Notes: generated from the sequence alone by a model not told the origin. A stretch of DNA of 6,075 nt from Candidatus Cloacimonadota bacterium (GCA_016931665.1 JAFGEH010000038.1:1-6075); one strand, 5' to 3'. Positions 1 through 6,075 are shown, counted from the first letter of the stretch. A program made the numbers and translations.

Positions 1-45
1 AAAGCTGCCAATACCAATCCGGTGAAGGCATTGAAATATGAATAG
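1..45 (+). CDS. C-terminal end of an FtsX/MacB-type ABC transporter permease (partial)
   Basis: Reading from base 1 gives KAANTNPVKALKYE and then a TAG stop at 43-45. The complete permease downstream ends SAARANPVKALKYE, so the two tails match in 11 of 14 residues. This tail is characteristic of the stand-alone, duplicated FtsX-type permeases of FCB-group bacteria, where it follows the last transmembrane helix on the cytoplasmic side. Only 14 codons are in the window, so the fold itself cannot be seen; the call rests on the paralogous tail and the position directly before another permease. The gene is cut by the left edge of the window, not broken. No hairpin followed by a T-run lies after its stop, so read-through into the next gene is plausible. 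Confidence 0.8.
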   Translation, partial: KAANTNPVKALKYE

Positions 46-103
46 CACACTGCTGATCCTCCTCCTCGAACCTCTCGGCCAGCTGACGGATAAGTCCCGG
101 CAG

Positions 104-168
104 GTACAGGGAGAATCAGTTAGAAAATCAGAATGGATAATGACCGACCCTGATCTCCTGGCCTGTAC
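104..168 (+). promoter_or_regulatory. Imperfect inverted repeat in the spacer before the first complete permease
   Basis: The left arm 104-118 (GTACAGGGAGAATCA) can pair with the right arm 151-168 (TGATCTCCTGGCCTGTAC): 6 bp GTACAG/CTGTAC, then 5 bp GGAGA/TCTCC, then 3 bp TCA/TGA. There is a 4-nt bulge (159-162), a 1-nt bulge (115), and an apical loop of about 32 nt. It ends 3 nt before the ribosome binding site at 172-178. In RNA it could form an intercistronic stem that affects stability or translation; as DNA it could be a binding site. No T-run follows, so it is not an ordinary intrinsic terminator. The rest of the 46-189 spacer shows no ORF and no recognisable promoter. Confidence 0.3.
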
Positions 169-171
169 ATT

Positions 172-178
172 AGGAAAG
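172..178 (+). promoter_or_regulatory. Ribosome binding site for the 190-2586 permease
   Basis: AGGAAAG lies 11 nt upstream of the ATG at 190. It supports this start, which also gives the expected N-terminus for the family: a short cytoplasmic amphipathic stretch, then the first membrane helix. Confidence 0.6.
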
Positions 179-189
179 AAATAAACAAG

Positions 190-2586
190 ATGCTGAAAAA
201 TTTCCTGGTAATTGCTTATCGTAATATGGTCCGCCACAAGGTGATAACTTTCATCAATCTGTCAGGCCTGATTCTGGGCATCACAGCCTTTCTTTTGATC
301 ATTATCTGGGTTGGCTATGAAATGAGTTTCGACAGTTTCAATCAGAATAAAGACCGTATCCAGCGTTTGGGTGTTGACCTGGAAGCCGGCAGCCACATGG
401 TTTATCCAATGTCCATGCCGGAAGCAGCACCAAATCTGGTGGCAGAGTATCCGGAAATCATCAGGGCTGCCAGGCTGGAATCTCCGGGTCAGGCTACTCT
501 GAAAATCGGTAATGAATTGTTTCTGGAAACCGGGATCTGTCATGGAGATAATGCAATTTTCGAGATATTCTCTTTTCCATTCCTGGCAGGAAATCCGCAA
601 TCTGCACTTACCGAACCCTTCACAGCTGTCATCTCTCAGAGCATTCAAGAAAAATACTTTCCCGGGGGAAATCCTCTGGATGAGGTTATCTGGATAAGGG
701 GGAACGGGCCTTACCGAATTACCGGAGTTTTCGCAGATATTCCGCACAATGCTCATTTTCGTTTTCAGGTGATGGGTTCTTTCTCCACACTTTATAAAGA
801 AAATCCCCGGGCGATGGAAAACTGGTTTCATATCCAGTTCTACACCTATCTGCTGCTGTCGGAAAAGGCAAACTGGAAAAATCTGGAAGCCAAATTACCT
901 GAATTTGTGGAAACACATCTGGGTGAGGGTTTACGATCTTCTGGTGGGAAATTGACCTTTTTCCTGCAACCGCTCACAGATATTCACCTGCGCTCCCATC
1001 TGTCGGGTGATATTGCTCCCCAATCCGATCAGAAGTCTCTTTTCCTCTTTATTGGGATTGCATTTTTTGTCCTGCTCCTTGCCTGCATCAATTTCATCAA
1101 TCTGGCTACGGCCAATTCCGGTGTGCGCGCCAAAGAGATCGGTATCCGTAAGATTGCCGGCTCTGAGCGTCTGCAGATAGTCTTTCAATTCCTGGTGGAG
1201 TCATTTATTCTCTGCTTTCTTGCTGTTCTCGTCTCTGTTTCCCTGTTGGAAATTATCCGTCCGAATTTTAACGAATTTTTTGGGACTTATGTAGATTTCA
1301 ATTATCTGCAACCCCTGCAGATTTCATTGATCATATTGATTTTTCCAGTGTTGATAGGAATTCTGGCTGGTATCTATCCAGCTATCTTTCTTTCGGGATT
1401 AAAGCCGGTGCTGATCTTGAAATCCACCCTGGTCAGAGTTGGTAGAAAAACGCATCTGCGCAGCATCCTGGTGGTTTTTCAATTTACTGTTTCCATTATT
1501 CTCATCATTTCCACTCTCACCATTTTCCACCAGATCAATTTCATGAAATTCAGCGATCCGGGTTTCAGGAAGGACAGCATGATTGTTGTGCCGGGAGTGC
1601 GGCAGATAACGGGGCAGAAGTCACTGAATGTGCTCAGGAAGGCGATGCGGGAAATGCCGGAAATCGAAGCTGTGGGTTTTTCATCATTATTCCCGGGACG
1701 CGGAATTCAGAAGGCTTTATTGTACCCGGAAGGTTTTGCTACGGATCAGCCGCAGATGGGAGAAAAGCTGTTCATCGATGCCGGCTTTATACCCACTATG
1801 GCCATAGAAATAGTGCAGGGAAGGAATTTCTCGGCAGACATTCCCACCGATCCTTCTACAAGTGCTATCATCAACCAGACAGCGGCTGAACAGTTTGGCT
1901 GGTCTGAACCATTGGGGAAAGCTTTTATCGTCCACTCTCCCGATGGCAGTTCATCCCGAATGCAGGTGATTGGGGTTGTGAAGGATTTTCATTCCACTAC
2001 ACTGCATAGCAGAATCGAGCCACTCATCATTTATAATAATGAATCCAATACGAATTTCATGGTCCTGAAAATCAGCAGCAGCAATATCGAAAAGACTCTG
2101 ACCCTCTTGAAAGATAAAATCAGGAAGTTGGCACCCGAACAAATGCCAACCTATTTTTTTCTGGATGAGACTCTTAACAGAATGTACCGCAGAGATATCC
2201 AGACCGGCAAGCTGGCTCTCTATTTCAGCATTCTGGCCATTGTGCTGGCTTGTTTGGGACTGTTTGGACTAACCTCCTTTCTGGTGCAGAAGCGCACCAA
2301 AGAAATCGGTATCCGCCAGGTTCACGGCTCTAGCGTTGCCGGAATTATTATTCTGCTCAGCAGGGAATTCTGCAATCTTGTTATTATTTCGATCGCTATT
2401 GCCTGGCCACTATCATATCTGATCATGGATCGCTGGCTGCAGAATTTTGCCTATCCGGTCAGAATAGATATCCGGATATTTACACTATCGGGATTGATAT
2501 CATTAACGATCGCCCTGGTCGTAATCAGTTTCCGCACCATTAGCGCGGCCAGGGCCAATCCCGTAAAGGCGTTGAAGTATGAATGA
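190..2586 (+). CDS. ABC transporter permease, duplicated FtsX/MacB type, no ATPase domain
   Basis: Complete 798-residue membrane protein with two tandem MacB-periplasmic/FtsX units. Visible order: cytoplasmic start MLKNFLVIAYRNMVRHK; TM1 about 18-43; first periplasmic domain about 45-282; three helices about 283-308, 332-352 and 378-400; TM5 about 425-447; second periplasmic domain about 450-673; three helices about 675-697, 728-748 and 764-784; cytoplasmic tail NPVKALKYE. Each FtsX half carries the conserved cytoplasmic loop motif: KEIGIRKIAGS from about 315 and KEIGIRQVHGS from about 703. In this superfamily the proteins do not form a classical channel; they couple cytoplasmic ATP hydrolysis to movement of the periplasmic domains (MacB, LolCDE, FtsEX). 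No Walker A or ABC signature is present, so an ATPase must be supplied by another gene. Length and eight-helix layout fit orphan permeases of FCB bacteria and resemble acidobacterial ADOP proteins. Substrate is unknown; efflux of peptides or toxic compounds, or envelope lipoprotein handling, are the usual possibilities. The gene upstream has the same tail, and the one at 4358 the same architecture. Confidence 0.92.
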   Translation: MLKNFLVIAYRNMVRHKVITFINLSGLILGITAFLLIIIWVGYEMSFDSFNQNKDRIQRLGVDLEAGSHMVYPMSMPEAAPNLVAEYPEIIRAARLESPGQATLKIGNELFLETGICHGDNAIFEIFSFPFLAGNPQSALTEPFTAVISQSIQEKYFPGGNPLDEVIWIRGNGPYRITGVFADIPHNAHFRFQVMGSFSTLYKENPRAMENWFHIQFYTYLLLSEKANWKNLEAKLPEFVETHLGEGLRSSGGKLTFFLQPLTDIHLRSHLSGDIAPQSDQKSLFLFIGIAFFVLLLACINFINLATANSGVRAKEIGIRKIAGSERLQIVFQFLVESFILCFLAVLVSVSLLEIIRPNFNEFFGTYVDFNYLQPLQISLIILIFPVLIGILAGIYPAIFLSGLKPVLILKSTLVRVGRKTHLRSILVVFQFTVSIILIISTLTIFHQINFMKFSDPGFRKDSMIVVPGVRQITGQKSLNVLRKAMREMPEIEAVGFSSLFPGRGIQKALLYPEGFATDQPQMGEKLFIDAGFIPTMAIEIVQGRNFSADIPTDPSTSAIINQTAAEQFGWSEPLGKAFIVHSPDGSSSRMQVIGVVKDFHSTTLHSRIEPLIIYNNESNTNFMVLKISSSNIEKTLTLLKDKIRKLAPEQMPTYFFLDETLNRMYRRDIQTGKLALYFSILAIVLACLGLFGLTSFLVQKRTKEIGIRQVHGSSVAGIIILLSREFCNLVIISIAIAWPLSYLIMDRWLQNFAYPVRIDIRIFTLSGLISLTIALVVISFRTISAARANPVKALKYE

Positions 2587-2641
2587 TATTTTCACAACAT
2601 TCTCCATAAGAAAAATGGAAGTAACAATTTCGAATTATTTT

Positions 2642-2647
2642 AGGTGA
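2642..2647 (+). promoter_or_regulatory. Ribosome binding site for the serine hydrolase lipoprotein
   Basis: AGGTGA lies 9 nt before the ATG at 2657 and fixes that start, which in turn gives a complete lipoprotein signal peptide. The 70-nt gap after the permease stop (2587-2656) contains no clear promoter or terminator, so the hydrolase is probably co-transcribed with the permease. Confidence 0.65.
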
Positions 2648-2656
2648 AACAAGCCA

Positions 2657-4045
2657 ATGGAAAAATCCAAACCGACATTATTTCAATTATCATTTCTGCT
2701 CAGCCTGATTCTATTATCATCCTGTGTTGCTAAGGATGATAAGGCTATCCTGGGCAGGTGGGAAGCTACTGTGAAGCAGCCGGACAGGGAAGATACTTAT
2801 ATCTTCTCGATCGAGTGCGATATATGGGGAAGTTTATTCGGGAATATCACCACCTATATGGATGGAAATTTACTTCCTTCCACTCGGATCAGCAAAATAG
2901 ATTTTGATTTTCCCTATTTTTCTATGAAGATCGAAAATCTCACGGTTCCAGTGAAATATACCGGCGAAATGAGTGCCGATAAAACAAGGCTGATCGGCGA
3001 ATTTATTTATGTGAATCCGCATATCGAATCGGCAAAACTGACTTTAATAAAGTCAGGAACTGATCAGAAAAAAGTCGAGGAATATTCTTACAGCATCCCG
3101 GTTTGTGAGGAATTCCCCTGCAAAAATGTGTCTGAAGCTGGATTAGATAAAAACCTGCTGGAAGATATGATCAATTCCCTTCGCCACCAGAAATACGGCA
3201 TGATTAATTCCGTCTTGATATACAAAGATAATACCCTGGTTCTGGAAGAATACTTGGGTGGATTCAGCAGAAATAAGCTTCATCAAATGCAGTCAGTTAC
3301 GAAAAGCATCACTTCTCTCCTGATCGGTATCGCTATCGATAAAGGTTTGATCGGTAGTATCGATGATAACATCACGGCCTACATTGCGGAAACAGAGTGG
3401 TCGACAGGCTGGGAAAAAGTTACAATCAGGCACCTTCTCACCATGACATCGGGAGTAAATTGGGAAAACTCAAAAACAGATGCCGATTTAGGCACAGCAG
3501 AAATTCTGGGAAAACCGATAATTTATGAACCAGGAAGCAGATTTGAATATAATGCTGCCATGCAGCTTCTGGCTGAAATTCTGGTAAATGCCAGTGGAAA
3601 ATCTGTGGCAGATTTTGCCAAAGAGAACCTGTTTCTTCCCCTTGGCATCATAAATTACAAGTGGGGGAAAAGTGCTGATAATAATTATCATCTTTGCACC
3701 GGTGCCCTGCAGTTAACTTCTCTCGATTTACTTAAAATCGGAATTCTGGTTAAGCAAAAAGGACGGTGGAACAATATTCAAATTATCTCGGAACACTGGA
3801 TCGAAGAAGCCACTTCCATTCAGGTTAAAATCCCCCGAAACAGAGATCAACATTATGGCTATCTCTGGTGGCAGGGAAAGGTTAAGCTGAGATCAGGCAG
3901 GATTGATTCGATTTTCGCTCATGGAATGGGCAGCCAGTTCATATTTATCATTCCCGACAGAGATATGATAATCATTACCACGGGTAATAATTTCTATAAT
4001 CATAAACATTTAGCTCCTTTTAAAATATTGAGAAAATATATATAA
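2657..4045 (+). CDS. Predicted lipoprotein serine hydrolase (beta-lactamase/NylB-like fold) with N-terminal beta-rich domain
   Basis: 462 residues. Residues 1-23 look like a lipoprotein signal: Lys at 3 and 5, a hydrophobic core, and lipobox LSSC with Cys23 as the predicted acylated residue. The protein should therefore be anchored in the envelope facing the periplasm or outside. Residues about 30-133 (ILGRWEATV..., KYTGEMSADKTRLIGEF) resemble the small beta-barrel domain often found ahead of alpha/beta or serine hydrolases in FCB bacteria. The rest is a class-C beta-lactamase-like domain (COG1680 type): nucleophile motif SVTK at 213-216 (Ser213, Lys216), second motif FEYN with Tyr298, YGYLWW at 400-405, and third motif HGMG at 422-425 followed by the strands QFIFIIPDRDMIIITT. 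Classical members have YxN; here it is YNA, as in a known YN(S/T)G subgroup that includes 6-aminohexanoate-dimer-hydrolase-like proteins, so catalysis is probably intact. Possible substrates are small esters, amides, D-amino-acid peptides or lactams; the actual one is unknown, and true beta-lactamase activity should not be assumed. It lies between two transporter permeases. Confidence 0.88.
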   Translation: MEKSKPTLFQLSFLLSLILLSSCVAKDDKAILGRWEATVKQPDREDTYIFSIECDIWGSLFGNITTYMDGNLLPSTRISKIDFDFPYFSMKIENLTVPVKYTGEMSADKTRLIGEFIYVNPHIESAKLTLIKSGTDQKKVEEYSYSIPVCEEFPCKNVSEAGLDKNLLEDMINSLRHQKYGMINSVLIYKDNTLVLEEYLGGFSRNKLHQMQSVTKSITSLLIGIAIDKGLIGSIDDNITAYIAETEWSTGWEKVTIRHLLTMTSGVNWENSKTDADLGTAEILGKPIIYEPGSRFEYNAAMQLLAEILVNASGKSVADFAKENLFLPLGIINYKWGKSADNNYHLCTGALQLTSLDLLKIGILVKQKGRWNNIQIISEHWIEEATSIQVKIPRNRDQHYGYLWWQGKVKLRSGRIDSIFAHGMGSQFIFIIPDRDMIIITTGNNFYNHKHLAPFKILRKYI

Positions 4046-4069
4046 AACACTGATTGAACAGATATCCGC

Positions 4070-4087
4070 AACTGCCCGGGCAGTTTT
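4070..4087 (+). terminator. Possible weak intrinsic terminator after the serine hydrolase gene
   Basis: AACTGCCCGGGCAGTT (4070-4085) is a perfect 16-bp palindrome; as RNA it folds into a 6-bp stem with a CCGG tetraloop, starting 25 nt after the hydrolase stop. It is followed by only four Ts (4084-4087, two of them in the stem) and then CAG, so the U-tract is poor. A terminator fits its position, but a dyad DNA-binding site is a real alternative. Confidence 0.45.
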
Positions 4088-4189
4088 CAGATTGCTTATT
4101 CCATGCTAATAGCAGAATACACATAAAAGGGTAGTAGGAATGAACAAATAAAGAGAAAACAATTGCTTTGACGGAATTTTTCATGAGTT

Positions 4190-4242
4190 TGTGGCAGGTT
4201 GTTGCTATCATTTTGATAAGCTAAATACCAAAATCTGCCATA
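4190..4242 (+). promoter_or_regulatory. Nested inverted repeat, candidate upstream activator site for the sigma-54 promoter
   Basis: The outer arms TGTGGCAGGTT (4190-4200) and AATCTGCCATA (4232-4242) pair over 11 positions, two of them G-T; the exact core is TGGCAG/CTGCCA. Inside lies a second dyad, TATCA-TTT-TGATA (4206-4218), flanked by GC/GC with one bulged base. The element lies about 90-140 bp upstream of the transcription start predicted from the -24/-12 promoter, the usual range for enhancer-binding-protein sites. The role is inferred from position and symmetry only; an RNA structure is unlikely to matter if transcription starts downstream at about 4332. Confidence 0.35.
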
Positions 4243-4304
4243 TCTGATAAATTTGAACCTTCTCCTAGATTCATTATCTTATAGCATAATAGTCAGTTAG
4301 CATT

Positions 4305-4321
4305 CTGGCACGGCGATTGCA
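4305..4321 (+). promoter_or_regulatory. Sigma-54 (RpoN) -24/-12 promoter for the 4358 permease
   Basis: CTGGCACG (4305-4312), four bases GCGA, then TTGCA (4317-4321), followed by TTT. This matches the published consensus YTGGCACG-N4-TTGCW at every specified position. The invariant GG (4307-4308) and GC (4319-4320) are exactly 12 bp apart. Transcription should begin near 4331-4332, giving a leader of about 26 nt with an SD at 4344-4350 and the ATG at 4358. Sigma-54 promoters need an AAA+ activator bound upstream, so this permease is expected to be off until a specific signal arrives. The activator gene is not in the window. Confidence 0.85.
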
Positions 4322-4343
4322 TTTATAGAAATAAAAATTTAGT

Positions 4344-4350
4344 GAAAGGA
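4344..4350 (+). promoter_or_regulatory. Ribosome binding site for the 4358 permease
   Basis: GAAAGGA lies 7 nt upstream of the ATG at 4358 and about 12 nt downstream of the transcription start predicted from the sigma-54 promoter, so promoter, leader and start codon form a consistent set. Confidence 0.7.
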
Positions 4351-4357
4351 AAAACCT

Positions 4358-6075
4358 ATGTTCAGACATTATCTGCTGATAGTCTGGCGCAATATTGTCC
4401 ACCAGAAAACCTATGCTTTTTTGAACATTGCCGGTCTGGCGATCGGCATGGCCTGTTTCATAGTCATCATGTTATGGGTGCAGCATGAGTTAAGCTATGA
4501 CAAGCATAATGTGAATTATAAAAATCTCTATCGGGTTGGCATTGACATCAAGATTGGGGCTATGGAGGGGATGGGCTCATCAACTTCCGGCTCTCTGGCT
4601 CAGCCGCTGGTGGATGATTACCCGGAAGTTCTGGCAGCAGCACGGGTTTACCAGGGAATAAATAAGTGTGTAAGTTATATCGAAGGTGATAAACATTATA
4701 CGGAAGGCAAAGTGTATTATGCTGATTCTACCATCTTTGAGCTGTTCACAATTCCTGTCTTGAAAGGAAATCCTTCTGAAAAACTCAACCGGCCTCGTAC
4801 AATGTTTTTAACTGAATCAACAGCTTTGAAATATTTCGGAGATGAAGAACCGATCGGTAAATTCCTGGACTTCGATGGCTGGTGGCAATATGAAGTCGTT
4901 GGAATTATTGCCGATCCTCCCGAAACTTCGCATTGGCAATACGATTTTCTGGCTTGTGGTTACGATGTCAGCAATATGACCGATCCGGAATGGCTGAGCG
5001 ATAATCTGATCACCTATATCCTGTTGGCCGAGGGTACTGATTGGAGAGAATTTGAAGCAAAACTGGTGGATTTTGCTGAACGCTATCTGGGACCGATCGT
5101 GGAAAGAGAAATCGGCATGAGCCTGCAGGAATGGGGCACGACCGGTAATCGCTATAACTATTATCTTGATCCGGTACGGAATATCTATCTCAACTCGCGT
5201 TCCGATTACAGTCGCGGTCCCCAGGGCAGCATGATTTATGTAATCGTCTTTATTATGATTGCCTTTTTCATTTTACTGATCGCCGGCATCAATTTCATGA
5301 ACCTGACCACAGCCCGGGCAGCAACCCGTGCGAAAGAAATCGGGTTGCGTAAAGTTGTGGGTTCTTTCCGCCGGCAGATCATCCAGCAGCTGCTTCTGGA
5401 ATCAATCCTCTACAGCCTGATTTCCCTAATCCTGGCTACTATTATCGTCGAACTGGCTTTGCCTTTCTTTTCCAGTCTCACTCAGACAACTTTAACCCTT
5501 AAACTGAACCATCTTCTAGTATTGAGCTCTTTAATACTACTGGCCATATCAGTAGGATTACTGGCAGGATTATATTCTGCCATGGTTATATCTTCCTTCC
5601 AGATAAGCACAGTCCTGAAAGGCAGTGTTTTTGGCGGAAGGCAGAAATCCTGGCTGCGGAACGGCTTAGTATTGCTGCAATTTTCCATTTCAATATTTAT
5701 CATTATCTGCACACTCGTTATCTACAATCAACTAAAATACATCAGTAATAAAAAGCTGGGTTTCGAAAAAGATCAGGTATTGGTGATCGAACGCATCTAT
5801 GGATTAAAAGATAAAATGGTAACCTACCAGGAAGAAGTGAGTAAATTTCCTGAGGTCATTGCTGCTTCTATTACCAGTAATATTCCCGGAACGGGAACCA
5901 ATGGCAGTGTTTTTCAAAAGGAAGGGGATTCAGCCAAAGAAATGATACATTTCCGCCAGCTTTCCGGGGATTATGATTATTTGAAGGCAATGGGGATTAA
6001 ATTGCAACAGGGCCGTTTTTTCTCGCCAGAATTCCGTGGTGATTCCCTGGGATGCGTTATCAATGAAACGGCTGT
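4358..6075 (+). CDS. ABC transporter permease, FtsX/MacB type (3' end beyond the window)
   Basis: Open for 572 codons from ATG 4358 to the right edge without a stop or frameshift. The N-terminus MFRHYLLIVWRNIVHQK followed by a membrane helix (about 17-42) aligns with the 190-2586 permease (MLKNFLVIAYRNMVRHK). First periplasmic domain about 43-291; helices about 292-316, 345-365 and 386-410; cytoplasmic loop motif KEIGLRKVVGS from 326; fifth helix about 434-456; then the second periplasmic domain (GFEKDQVLVIER..., MGIKLQQGRFFS), where the window ends. By comparison with its 798-residue paralog roughly 220 residues are missing, including the last three helices. No ATPase motif is visible. Like the other permeases it should sit in the inner membrane and work with a separate ABC ATPase; cargo unknown. 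Unlike them, it has its own sigma-54 promoter directly upstream. The start is supported by the SD at 4344-4350 and the family N-terminus. Confidence 0.92.
   Translation, partial: MFRHYLLIVWRNIVHQKTYAFLNIAGLAIGMACFIVIMLWVQHELSYDKHNVNYKNLYRVGIDIKIGAMEGMGSSTSGSLAQPLVDDYPEVLAAARVYQGINKCVSYIEGDKHYTEGKVYYADSTIFELFTIPVLKGNPSEKLNRPRTMFLTESTALKYFGDEEPIGKFLDFDGWWQYEVVGIIADPPETSHWQYDFLACGYDVSNMTDPEWLSDNLITYILLAEGTDWREFEAKLVDFAERYLGPIVEREIGMSLQEWGTTGNRYNYYLDPVRNIYLNSRSDYSRGPQGSMIYVIVFIMIAFFILLIAGINFMNLTTARAATRAKEIGLRKVVGSFRRQIIQQLLLESILYSLISLILATIIVELALPFFSSLTQTTLTLKLNHLLVLSSLILLAISVGLLAGLYSAMVISSFQISTVLKGSVFGGRQKSWLRNGLVLLQFSISIFIIICTLVIYNQLKYISNKKLGFEKDQVLVIERIYGLKDKMVTYQEEVSKFPEVIAASITSNIPGTGTNGSVFQKEGDSAKEMIHFRQLSGDYDYLKAMGIKLQQGRFFSPEFRGDSLGCVINETA

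Larger units (their letters stand above)
4046..4357. other. 312-nt gene-free region with regulatory signals
   Basis: No convincing gene on either strand. From left to right it holds a GC-rich palindrome with a short T-run (4070-4087), an AT-rich stretch of about 100 nt with nothing recognised, a nested inverted repeat (4190-4242), a sigma-54 type promoter (4305-4321) and an SD (4344-4350). It is much longer than the 70-nt gap before the hydrolase gene, which fits a transcription-unit boundary here: end of the permease-hydrolase unit and start of a new, separately controlled permease unit. Confidence 0.7.

Noticed and set aside
262..831. Minus-strand ORF of 189 codons inside the first complete permease
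   Set aside because: It is antisense to a well-supported membrane protein gene, with a Cys-, His- and Phe-rich low-quality sequence and no domain features. It is a shadow of the real reading frame, as are the shorter ORFs inside the other genes.
2657..4045. Calling the hydrolase a beta-lactamase (ampC)
   Set aside because: The fold motifs are shared by esterases, DD-peptidases and amide hydrolases, and the YxN motif is not canonical, so no resistance function can be assigned from sequence.
4168..4190. TTGACG as a possible sigma-70 -35 box
   Set aside because: At 16-18 bp spacing there is no recognisable -10 hexamer; the sequence there is GTGGCA-like.
4192..4205. Second sigma-54-like match, TGGCAGG followed by TTGC
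   Set aside because: The GG at 4193 and the GC at 4204 are 11 bp apart instead of 12, and the -24 box ends in G instead of C. Spacing is critical for sigma-54, so this is treated as part of the inverted repeat.
4020..4211. Minus-strand ORF of 63 codons covering much of the 4046-4357 spacer
   Set aside because: It has no SD before its start, overlaps the end of the hydrolase gene, runs through the palindrome at 4070-4085, and its sequence resembles no known family.
4248..4255. TAAATTTG, an exact match to the Bacteroidota -7 promoter element TAnnTTTG
   Set aside because: No TTG-type -33 element lies at the required distance upstream, and the SD-rich starts argue against Bacteroidota. An eight-base partly degenerate match in AT-rich DNA is expected by chance.

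Overview
The window is about 6 kb of a bacterial chromosome holding a run of plus-strand genes for large FtsX/MacB-type ABC transporter permeases. A predicted secreted serine hydrolase lipoprotein sits between two of them. Tandem stand-alone permeases of about 800 residues with two FtsX halves, ending in a 'NPVKALKYE'-type tail, are typical of the FCB superphylum (Bacteroidota, Cloacimonadota, Marinimicrobia and relatives). All three visible start codons follow a clear Shine-Dalgarno sequence (AGGAAAG, AGGTGA, GAAAGGA). That fits Bacteroidota poorly, since they seldom use such sites, and fits a non-Bacteroidota FCB-like lineage such as Cloacimonadota better. This placement is an inference; no marker gene is present.

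Layout: (1) positions 1-45 are the last codons of a permease whose C-terminus nearly matches that of the next gene. (2) A 144-nt spacer with an imperfect inverted repeat leads to a complete 798-residue permease (190-2586). (3) After 70 nt comes a 462-residue lipoprotein (2657-4045) with an N-terminal beta-rich domain and a beta-lactamase/NylB-like serine hydrolase domain. (4) A 312-nt gene-free region (4046-4357) carries a compact GC-rich palindrome that may be a terminator, a nested inverted repeat, and a near-perfect sigma-54 (-24/-12) promoter. (5) Another permease starts at 4358 and runs off the right edge.

The most interesting feature is the regulatory block at 4190-4350. A consensus sigma-54 promoter (CTGGCACG-N4-TTGCA, 4305-4321) lies just upstream of the last permease, with an SD at the right place downstream and an inverted-repeat element 90-140 bp upstream of the predicted transcription start, where enhancer-binding-protein sites usually lie. 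This suggests that at least the downstream permease is switched on by an unseen sigma-54 activator, probably from a two-component system sensing an envelope or export-related cue.

No ATPase, membrane-fusion protein, TolC-like protein or regulator is visible. The permeases presumably need a separate MacB/LolD-like ATPase encoded elsewhere. Whether the serine hydrolase works with the transporter (for example on an exported peptide, or on a cell-wall or lactam substrate) cannot be settled from sequence alone. No RNA gene, CRISPR array, insertion sequence or phage feature was seen.
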